From Thauera carbonicopians (lineage in GTDB: Bacteria > Pseudomonadota > Gammaproteobacteria > Burkholderiales > Rhodocyclaceae), in the NCBI RefSeq assembly GCF_025699485.1, contig NZ_JANUXN010000012.1, forward strand, positions 1 through 64,000: a stretch of DNA of 64,000 bases. Reading direction: 5' to 3'. This document shows, piece after piece, positions 57,553 to 64,000 of this stretch. The notes below the pieces were generated by a model. It ran no database searches, had not been told where the DNA came from, and worked only from the letters and a program-made list of their open reading frames with translations. The translations under genes were made by a program, and so were the position numbers. Each line of letters starts with the position of its first letter. Positions within the stretch are counted from its first letter, which is position 1.

Positions 57553-58872
57553 ATGCGCATTCGAACGAAGGTGGTGGCCGCACTGGCCGCCGGACTGACG
57601 GGCCTGGGGCCGGCACAGGCGCTGGACCTCTATCAGGGCGAGCGGGGCTCGCTGGGCCTGAGCGTGGACGGCATGGCGGGCGCCTTTTCCACCCGCGAAG
57701 ACTATCTGGGCGAAGGTGGCAAGAAGTGGCGCGAGGCCTTCATCCACGGTGTGCTGACCGGCAGCACGCGTGCCGGCGAAGGCGAACTGTACGGCGGCCT
57801 GGGCGCCATCGCGCAGGGTACCTGGGGCGACGGCGATGCCGGCGGCTACACCACCGGGCGCGAGCGCGACGTCGATCTCGAGGATGCCTACCTCGGCTGG
57901 CGCAGCGCGGGCGGGGTGTTCGACTTCTCCTTCGGCCGCCAGCAGTTCCAGCTCGGCGACGGCTTCCTGATCGCCGCCGACCGCGTCAACCTCGGCAAGG
58001 GGCTCGACGTGCTCGGCGTCGATGTGGACCGTGGCGGCGCCTACTATCTCGCGGCGAAGAAGAGCTTCGGCAACACCGCGATCCTGCGCATCGACCCCGC
58101 GGGACCGTGGCGCGGCGACGTGTTCTGGCTCAAGTCGAACAACCCCTACCAGCAGGACACCGAGCTGGGCGGGCTGAACCTGGAGTACGTGTCCGAAACC
58201 TACGGCACGCTCGGCCTGAGCTGGATGAAGGTGCTCGGCGTCGACAAGGGCGCCGGGCTGGGTATCTTCGACCATCGCGACGGCATGCGCATCGCCAACC
58301 TGCGCGGCCAGGGCAGCCTGGGCGTCGACAACCTGTTCGTGGCCTTCGAGTACGTCGACCAGCGCGGCGGCGACACCGCGGTGAAGAACGACGCCGACGC
58401 CTGGTTCGTCGAAGGCGGCTGGACCTTCGCCGACGTCGCCTGGAGCCCGACGCTGAACTACCGCCATGCGCGCTTCTCGGCCGACAAGGCCTCGACCACC
58501 CGCAACGAGGCCTTCGATCCGCTGTTCTTCGGCCTCAGCCGCGGCCTGGGCACCTGGTTCCAGGGCGAAGTCGCCGCCAACTACGCCGGGCCGGCCAACA
58601 GCGGCAACAAGGTCGACCGGCTGGAGCTGACGCTGACGCCGCGCGAGGATCTGGCGGTCACGCTGCAGTACTGGGACATCCGCTCGATCGGCGATGCGGC
58701 CGATCTGGACGGACGCGAGATCGACCTGTTCGCCTTCTGGCAGATCAACGACAAGTTCACCTTCGTACCGCTGATCGGCATCTACGAGCCGCGCGGCAAG
58801 GACGTGAAGAGCCTGCAGGGCAACGACAGGCGCAACGTCTATCTGCAGGCGGTGCTGCTGTTCAATTTCTGA
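57553..58872 (+). CDS. Outer-membrane beta-barrel protein, alginate-export/porin-like, cluster 2
   Basis: A 439-residue secreted protein. A signal peptide ending near AQA precedes many amphipathic strands with aromatic girdles (EDAYLGWRSAGGVFDFSFGRQQFQLGDGFLI, WFVEGGWTFADVAWSPTLNYRHARF). It ends in Phe (VLLFNF), the mark of BAM-inserted barrels. It resembles the alginate-export-type porins but is not related to the TorF-type protein of cluster 1. GAGGAGAC precedes the ATG. It is likely the uptake channel for the cluster 2 amine. Confidence 0.75.
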   Translation: MRIRTKVVAALAAGLTGLGPAQALDLYQGERGSLGLSVDGMAGAFSTREDYLGEGGKKWREAFIHGVLTGSTRAGEGELYGGLGAIAQGTWGDGDAGGYTTGRERDVDLEDAYLGWRSAGGVFDFSFGRQQFQLGDGFLIAADRVNLGKGLDVLGVDVDRGGAYYLAAKKSFGNTAILRIDPAGPWRGDVFWLKSNNPYQQDTELGGLNLEYVSETYGTLGLSWMKVLGVDKGAGLGIFDHRDGMRIANLRGQGSLGVDNLFVAFEYVDQRGGDTAVKNDADAWFVEGGWTFADVAWSPTLNYRHARFSADKASTTRNEAFDPLFFGLSRGLGTWFQGEVAANYAGPANSGNKVDRLELTLTPREDLAVTLQYWDIRSIGDAADLDGREIDLFAFWQINDKFTFVPLIGIYEPRGKDVKSLQGNDRRNVYLQAVLLFNF

Positions 58873-58929
58873 CGCTACTGTTTCGGCTGGATTTCACCGA
58901 TACCCAATGCACATATACGGAGACAGGAC

Positions 58930-60432
58930 ATGGATGCACATACGAGTGCGCTGCTGAATGAGAACACACGCCGCTTCGTGGCGAAGCCCAAGCGCCTGCT
59001 GATCGGCGGCGCTTGGGTGGAGGCGAGCGAGGGCGGCACGCTGGACGTGTTCGACCCGGCCACCGGCCAGGCCTTCGCCAAGGTGCCGGCCGGCGGCAAG
59101 GCCGACATCGACCGTGCGGTGGCCGCCGCGCGCCAGGCCTTCGACGGCGGCGACTGGGCGGTCATGCGCCCGGTCGACCGCGAGCGCCTGCTGATGAAGC
59201 TGGCCGACCTGGTCGAAGCCAACGCCCAGGAACTGGCCGAGCTCGAAGCGCTGGACAACGGCAAGCCGGTGACGGTGGCGCGCTTCGCCGACGTCGCGCT
59301 GGTGGTCGACTCGCTGCGCTACATGGCCGGCTGGGCGACCAAGCTCGGCGGCGAGACCATGCAGCCCTCGGTGCCGATCATCCGCGAGCGCGAGTTCTGG
59401 GGCTTCACCCGGCGCGAACCGGTCGGCGTGGTCGGCGCCATCATCCCGTGGAACTTCCCGCTGCTGATGGCGGCGTGGAAGATGGGGCCGGCGCTGGCCA
59501 GCGGCTGCACGATGGTGCTGAAGCCGGCCGAGGAAACCCCGCTGAGCGCGCTGCGCCTGGCCGAACTGGTGCAGGAAGCGGGCTACCCGGCCGGGGTGTT
59601 CAACGTCGTCACCGGCCTGGGCCATGTCGCCGGTGCGGCGCTGTCCTCGCACCCGCACATCGACAAGCTCGCCTTCACCGGCTCGACCGAGATCGGCAAG
59701 CTGGTGGGCAAGGCCGCGCTCGACAACATGACGCGCATCTCGCTCGAGCTCGGCGGCAAGAGCCCGATGATCGTGCTCGACGACGCCGACGTCGACGCGG
59801 TGGCGGCCGGCGCGGCGCACGGCATCTTCTTCAACTCCGGCCAGGTCTGCACCGCCGGCTCGCGCCTGTTCGTGCACAAGAAGAAGTTCGACCAGGTGGT
59901 CGAAGGGCTGTCGAACATCGCCGCCGGCATGAAGGTCGGCGCCGGGCTCGATCCCGACACCCAGCTCGGCCCGCTGGTCTCGGCGGTGCAGCAGGAACGG
60001 GTGATGGGCTACATCCGCAGCGGCTTCGATGAAGGGGCGCGTGCCGCGGTCGGCGGCGAGGCGGGTGCGGGCGGCGGCTACTTCGTCAAGCCGACGGTGC
60101 TGGTCGATGCGCGCGACGACATGCGGGTGGTGCGCGAGGAGATCTTCGGCCCGGTGGTGGTGGCGATGCCGTACGACGACCTGGACGAAGTCGCCCGCCG
60201 CGCCAACGACACGCCCTACGGGCTGGCGGCGAGCATCTGGTCGAACGACCTGACGCGGGTGCATCGGCTGATTCCGCGGATCAAGGCCGGCACGGTGTGG
60301 GTGAACTGCCATACGGTGCTGGACAACTCGATGCCGTTCGGCGGCTTCAAGCAGTCGGGCATCGGCCGCGAGATGGGACGCGCGGTGTTCGACCAATACA
60401 CCGAACTCAAGTCGGTGCTGATGGCCTTGTGA
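58930..60432 (+). CDS. Aldehyde dehydrogenase, phenylacetaldehyde dehydrogenase-like
   Basis: A 500-residue NAD-dependent aldehyde dehydrogenase with catalytic Cys307 (FNSGQVCTAGSR) and Glu273 (LELGGKSP). The sequence fits the PadA/FeaB/PeaE branch, which oxidises phenylacetaldehyde or related aromatic aldehydes from phenethylamine. It differs from the ExaC-type enzyme of cluster 1. GGAGAC before the ATG supports the start. The implied pathway is phenethylamine-type amine to aldehyde (QHNDH) to acid. Confidence 0.87.
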   Translation: MDAHTSALLNENTRRFVAKPKRLLIGGAWVEASEGGTLDVFDPATGQAFAKVPAGGKADIDRAVAAARQAFDGGDWAVMRPVDRERLLMKLADLVEANAQELAELEALDNGKPVTVARFADVALVVDSLRYMAGWATKLGGETMQPSVPIIREREFWGFTRREPVGVVGAIIPWNFPLLMAAWKMGPALASGCTMVLKPAEETPLSALRLAELVQEAGYPAGVFNVVTGLGHVAGAALSSHPHIDKLAFTGSTEIGKLVGKAALDNMTRISLELGGKSPMIVLDDADVDAVAAGAAHGIFFNSGQVCTAGSRLFVHKKKFDQVVEGLSNIAAGMKVGAGLDPDTQLGPLVSAVQQERVMGYIRSGFDEGARAAVGGEAGAGGGYFVKPTVLVDARDDMRVVREEIFGPVVVAMPYDDLDEVARRANDTPYGLAASIWSNDLTRVHRLIPRIKAGTVWVNCHTVLDNSMPFGGFKQSGIGREMGRAVFDQYTELKSVLMAL

Positions 60433-60519
60433 GTGCCGTGCGCGCTGCTGCAGGCCGGCAGCGCGCCGGTTCTTCCGATGCGGTCTGTGCGCGGCCCGGG
60501 GCCGCAAGGACGAAACGGA

Positions 60520-61386
60520 ATGGATACCCCCGAGCTGGCGGTGACGGCAACCCGTCCCATCGCCCTCGACTGGACTGCAGCAGTGCCCGCCGTGCGCGAA
60601 CAGCACTGGCGGCGCGTCCATGGCGATGCGTCGCTGGCCGCCTGGCTCGCCCCGCTGGCGCCGACGCATCTGCACTTCGGTAGCGAGTTCTGCGAGCATC
60701 TGCTGCCGTCGCCGCGTGTCTTGCGCGAAGCCGTGCGCCAGGCCAGCGAGCGCGGCCTGCGTTTCGCCCTGCTCACGCCGGTCGCTTCGCCCGGCGTGAT
60801 CGAGCGGCTCGATGCCTTGTTGCCGCTGCTGCCGGACGGCATGGAGGTGGTGGCCAACGACTGGGGCGTGGCCCACTTGGTGGCGACGCGCTTTCCGTCC
60901 CTCGGGCTGGTGGCGGGCCGGGTGCTGTGCCGCATGACCAAGGACCCGCGCCTCGATGCGGGCTGGGCCGGTCGCTGCGGTCATGCGCTGGCGGCGCCGG
61001 CGATGCGTGCGCTGTTCGAGCGCCTCGGCATCCGCCGGCTGGAACTCGACATGCCGGTCTTTCCCGGCGAGGAAGCGCTCGACGGCCTGCCGCTGCCGGC
61101 GGGCGTGCATCTGCCCTTCGTGTATGTGGCCAAGGGGAGGATGTGCCGCGTGGGAAGCCTGTCGATGACGGGACCGGAGCGCTTCGCCGTCGGCCGCCGC
61201 TGCAAGAAGGAGTGCCTGCGCATGTCGGCGGCGGCCTCGCGGCCGGGGCGGGAGGATGCCTGCAGCGCGGTGCAGCTCGGCAACACCTTGTTCAGCCGCC
61301 ATTCCGATGCGATGGCGCATTCCCTGAGGCATGCGGTCGGCATGGGCCGGGTCGCGCGCCTGGTCGTTGCGGGAGAGTCCTTGTGA
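60520..61386 (+). CDS. U32-family UbiV-like Fe-S protein, cluster 2
   Basis: A 288-residue UbiV-like protein with the four cluster cysteines Cys58 (SEFCEHL), Cys209 (GRMC), Cys228 and Cys232 (RRCKKEC). It is clearly homologous to the protein at 35395-36306. The ATG at 60520 follows AAGGA. It sits between the aldehyde dehydrogenase gene and the UbiU-like gene and overlaps the latter by four bases. Confidence 0.82.
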   Translation: MDTPELAVTATRPIALDWTAAVPAVREQHWRRVHGDASLAAWLAPLAPTHLHFGSEFCEHLLPSPRVLREAVRQASERGLRFALLTPVASPGVIERLDALLPLLPDGMEVVANDWGVAHLVATRFPSLGLVAGRVLCRMTKDPRLDAGWAGRCGHALAAPAMRALFERLGIRRLELDMPVFPGEEALDGLPLPAGVHLPFVYVAKGRMCRVGSLSMTGPERFAVGRRCKKECLRMSAAASRPGREDACSAVQLGNTLFSRHSDAMAHSLRHAVGMGRVARLVVAGESL

Positions 61387-62396
61387 GAATCGTCGCCCCG
61401 GTGTCCCGCTTGTCCGAGATCGGCCTGCTGGCGCAGGCCGGCGCCAGCGAATTCTATTGCGGCCTGGTGCCGCCGGAATGGCTCGGCCGCTTCCATGCCC
61501 TGAGCGCCAACCGGCGGCCGTCCGGCAACCTGAAGAGCTACGAGGATCTGGCCGCTGCCGTCGAGCTGGCCCACGCCCACGGCGCCATGCTGTCGCTGGT
61601 GCTGAATGCACAGAACTACCCGGCCGCACAGGCCGAGGCGGCGGTGGAAATCGCGCAGCGCTTTGCCGGCATCGGCGGCGATGCGCTGATCGTCAGCGAT
61701 CTCGGCCTGGTCCATGTGCTTGCGGCGCGCTTTCCCGCCCTGCGCGTGCATGTCAGCTCGGTGGCGACCTGCCGCAACGCGGCAGCGGCGCGCTTGTGCC
61801 TCGAGCTGGGTGCGCGCCGGCTGATCCTGCCGCGCGACGTGACCATCGACGAAGCCGCCGGCATCGCCGCCGAAGTGCCGGACATCGAGATCGAGGCTTT
61901 CGTCCTCAACGACGGCTGCGTCTTCGAGGAGGGCGCCTGCCATACGATCCATCTGCCGGGGCAGATGGGCGGGCCGATCTGCCTCGACCGCTACCGGTAC
62001 AGCTACCGCCGCCGGGATGGCGGCGAACTGCCGCCGCATCTGGCGGCGCGCCTGCGGGAGAACGACGAGGCCTACGAGCGCTGGCTCTGGTACCGCTTCT
62101 CCTGCGGTTTCAGCACCACGCCGGAAGGCCTGCCTTACGGGCCTTGCGGCCTGTGTGCCATTCCCGCGCTGCGGCGCGGCAAAGTGGCGGCGATCAAGAT
62201 CGCCGGGCGCGAGGCGCCGACGGCACGCAAGCTGGCGAGCGTGCGCATGGTGAAGTCGGTCGTCGACCGCGTGGGCGGCGGCGCGGACGATGCGGCGGTG
62301 CGGGATTTCGCCATGGCCTTGAGACCCTCCGAAGCGCACTGCGCCACCGGCTTCATGTGCTACTACCCGGAAGTGCTGCGGGTGGAGGCGAACTGA
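61383..62396 (+). CDS. U32-family UbiU-like Fe-S protein, cluster 2
   Basis: A 337-residue UbiU-like protein. Cys179, Cys186, Cys200, Cys255 and Cys258 fall at exactly the same residue numbers as in the cluster 1 protein. It starts with GTG at 61383 inside the stop of the UbiV-like gene (GTGA), with GGGAGAG upstream; the long frame from 60927 overlaps that gene. It is coupled to the UbiV-like protein, as UbiU and UbiV form a complex. It is followed by a CcmF-like gene in the same operon. Confidence 0.82.
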   Translation: MRIVAPVSRLSEIGLLAQAGASEFYCGLVPPEWLGRFHALSANRRPSGNLKSYEDLAAAVELAHAHGAMLSLVLNAQNYPAAQAEAAVEIAQRFAGIGGDALIVSDLGLVHVLAARFPALRVHVSSVATCRNAAAARLCLELGARRLILPRDVTIDEAAGIAAEVPDIEIEAFVLNDGCVFEEGACHTIHLPGQMGGPICLDRYRYSYRRRDGGELPPHLAARLRENDEAYERWLWYRFSCGFSTTPEGLPYGPCGLCAIPALRRGKVAAIKIAGREAPTARKLASVRMVKSVVDRVGGGADDAAVRDFAMALRPSEAHCATGFMCYYPEVLRVEAN

Positions 62397-62397
62397 A

Positions 62398-64000
62398 ATG
62401 GGCGCGTCGTTTCGTGCCGTGCCGGCCTGGGCGATTGCCGTGGCTGCCGCGGCGCTGGCGGCCGGCTGGGCAGCGGCGGGGCAGGCCATGCTCGTGGTCG
62501 CGGCCGTGCTGGCGCTGCATGCGGCGTTCAGGCCGGCCGGGCGTCCGCGCGTGCTGTCGCTGGCCGCGGCGCTGGCCTGGGGATGCGTGCTGGCGCTGGG
62601 CTGGCATTTCGCCGCGGACGGCTTCGCGCTGCGCTACGTCTGGCTGTACAGCAGCGCCGAGCTGCCGCTGCATCTGAAGCTGGCCAATGTGTGGGGGGGC
62701 GATGAAGGCACGACGCTGCTGCTGGCGGCCTGCTGCCTGAGCCTGGCCGCGAGCGGCGTGCGCGCCGGGGCGGATGCGGGCCGCTGGTCCGTCGCCGCGG
62801 CGATCGCCGCCTGGTATGCGCTGACCGCGGTCTGGCTGGCGCCGTTCGCGGCGACGCCGGCCAAATGGCTGGCGCAAGCGCCGTCGCAGGGCATGAACGC
62901 CCATCTGATGAAGATCTGGATGCTGTTCCATGCGCCGCTGGTGGTGCTGGCCTATGCCTGGACGCTGTCGCTGGCGGCGCCCGCGCTGGCCGCCCTGCGC
63001 GGTGCACAGCCGGCCTGGCCCGGCCTCGCCCGCGCACGGGCGCGGCGGGCCTGGGCGGTACTGACCGCCGGCATCGGCTTCGGCATGGTGTGGGCTTTCG
63101 AGGATGCGATGTACGGCCAGGTGTGGCACTGGGACCCGGTGCAGACCGCGGCCTTCTGCCTGTGGTGCTTTCTCAGCGCCCATCTGCATGGTGTCGCCGG
63201 CTGGGCGCCCGGGCGCAAGCGCGGCTGGGCCGTGCCCTGGGCGGCCTTGCTTGCCGCGCTGATGGCGCCGCTGGCGATGGCGGTGACGCGCAATCCGATG
63301 CTCGCCAGCTCGCACCGCTACGTGGGGGCGGATTCGTGGATCGTCCATCTCGCGCTCGCCATCGTGCTGCTGCTGGCCGGGCTGGGGTGTGCGCTGGCCC
63401 GGCGCGATCGCAGAAGCGTGCCGGGGCGGCCGGCGTCGGGCATCGGGCTGTGGCTGGCGCAGCTCGGCTTCCTGGCGGCCGGCGTCGCGGCGCTGGCGCA
63501 GTTGGCTTTCGCTTTCGGTGCGGAAGCCAGGGGGATGCCGCGCCCGGACGAGTACAAGCCCTTTCTCGCCATGCTGGTCAACCTGATGCCCGGCGGCAGC
63601 GAACTGGACGCCTTGCGCCGGGCCTTCGATCAATGGGACGTGGATGGCTACGTGCTGGCCCGTCTGCTGCTGGCACCGCTGGTGGTGCTCGGCGGCGTCG
63701 GCGGCTGGTATTTTTTCCGCCGGCTGTCGAAGCGCACGAGCTGGGTGACGCTGGTGCTGGCGGCAGCGCTCGCGATGCTGGGGGCCGAGTCCGGCGGCCT
63801 GTTGACGCGTGGTTATGCAGGCATGGGCATCCTGTCGCAGAACATCGTTGCGCTGCTGCCGCTGCTCGACGCCAGCCTGGTCGCAGGGGCCTATCTGGCG
63901 GCGGGCTGCCTGGTCTGGGCCGGCGTGACGGCATGGCGCCTGGGCTGGAAAGGCGTGTCGGTGTCGGTGCCGCTGGCGGCGATCCATGCCGGCGTGGTGC
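62398..64000 (+). CDS. CcmF/CcsA-superfamily haem-handling membrane protein, cluster 2 (cut by window end)
   Basis: The open frame runs from the ATG at 62398 through the last base with no stop, giving at least 534 residues. It shares the CcmF-like marks of the cluster 1 protein: WGGDEGTTLLLAAC, HLMKIWMLFHAPLV, VWHWDPVQTAAF and SSHRYVGA. The start is one base after the ubiU-like stop. A second copy in the second QHNDH cluster makes the association with amine dehydrogenase firm within this genome. The C-terminal periplasmic domain lies outside the window. Confidence 0.82.
   Translation, partial: MGASFRAVPAWAIAVAAAALAAGWAAAGQAMLVVAAVLALHAAFRPAGRPRVLSLAAALAWGCVLALGWHFAADGFALRYVWLYSSAELPLHLKLANVWGGDEGTTLLLAACCLSLAASGVRAGADAGRWSVAAAIAAWYALTAVWLAPFAATPAKWLAQAPSQGMNAHLMKIWMLFHAPLVVLAYAWTLSLAAPALAALRGAQPAWPGLARARARRAWAVLTAGIGFGMVWAFEDAMYGQVWHWDPVQTAAFCLWCFLSAHLHGVAGWAPGRKRGWAVPWAALLAALMAPLAMAVTRNPMLASSHRYVGADSWIVHLALAIVLLLAGLGCALARRDRRSVPGRPASGIGLWLAQLGFLAAGVAALAQLAFAFGAEARGMPRPDEYKPFLAMLVNLMPGGSELDALRRAFDQWDVDGYVLARLLLAPLVVLGGVGGWYFFRRLSKRTSWVTLVLAAALAMLGAESGGLLTRGYAGMGILSQNIVALLPLLDASLVAGAYLAAGCLVWAGVTAWRLGWKGVSVSVPLAAIHAGVV

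Overview
This is a GC-rich window with tightly packed operons. Its gene content suggests a betaproteobacterium of the Thauera/Azoarcus/Aromatoleum type (Rhodocyclales): a leucine/isovalerate (liu) pathway, a TRAP carboxylate transporter with CoA-activating enzymes, and quinohemoprotein amine dehydrogenase genes. The lineage is inferred from gene content; no rRNA or other phylogenetic marker is present. I found no tRNA, rRNA, insertion sequence or CRISPR array.

Region 1 (1-7,656) holds an acrylate-responsive pair, acuR-acuI, with two copies of a shared operator-like inverted repeat. After it come an AhpD-like protein, a DUF169 protein, an AEC-type permease, a hotdog thioesterase, a YbfB-type MFS permease, and a divergent TauE/SafE permease and LysR regulator. 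Region 2 (7,772-13,801) has a DUF5610 gene facing a compact operon of patatin-like lipase, 987-residue CHAT-domain (caspase-like) protease and metallo-beta-lactamase-fold hydrolase. It resembles a conflict/defence module. Region 3 (13,937-33,870) is leucine/isovalerate catabolism: isovaleryl-CoA dehydrogenase, both methylcrotonyl-CoA carboxylase subunits, methylglutaconyl-CoA hydratase, HMG-CoA lyase and an acyl-CoA synthetase. A 7.2-kb block, mostly on the opposite strand (SDR, TRAP transporter, acyl-CoA ligase, thiolase, PAS-LuxR regulator), interrupts it. Two tandem DUF1289 genes and an MBL hydrolase follow.

Region 4 (34,037-64,000) is the most remarkable part: two complete, diverged quinohemoprotein amine dehydrogenase (QHNDH) clusters. 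Each has the diheme alpha subunit (QhpA), radical-SAM maturase (QhpD), cross-linked gamma subunit (QhpC) and beta-propeller beta subunit (QhpB). Each also has its own AraC-type regulator, aldehyde dehydrogenase, outer-membrane beta-barrel protein, pair of U32-family (UbiV-like and UbiU-like) iron-sulfur proteins and CcmF-like haem-handling membrane protein. One set of later maturation genes (ABC exporter QhpF, subtilisin-like QhpE, flavin monooxygenase QhpG) lies between them and presumably serves both.

Every residue known to form the thioether links and the CTQ cofactor is present in both gamma subunits. The repeated linkage of a UbiU/UbiV-like pair to each dehydrogenase suggests an O2-independent hydroxylation step, possibly on the CTQ tryptophan, parallel to O2-dependent QhpG. 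The repeated CcmF-like gene suggests dedicated haem attachment to the alpha subunit. Cluster 1 carries an ExaC-type aldehyde dehydrogenase and cluster 2 a phenylacetaldehyde-dehydrogenase-like one, so the two systems may serve aliphatic and aromatic amines respectively. The window ends inside the second CcmF-like gene.
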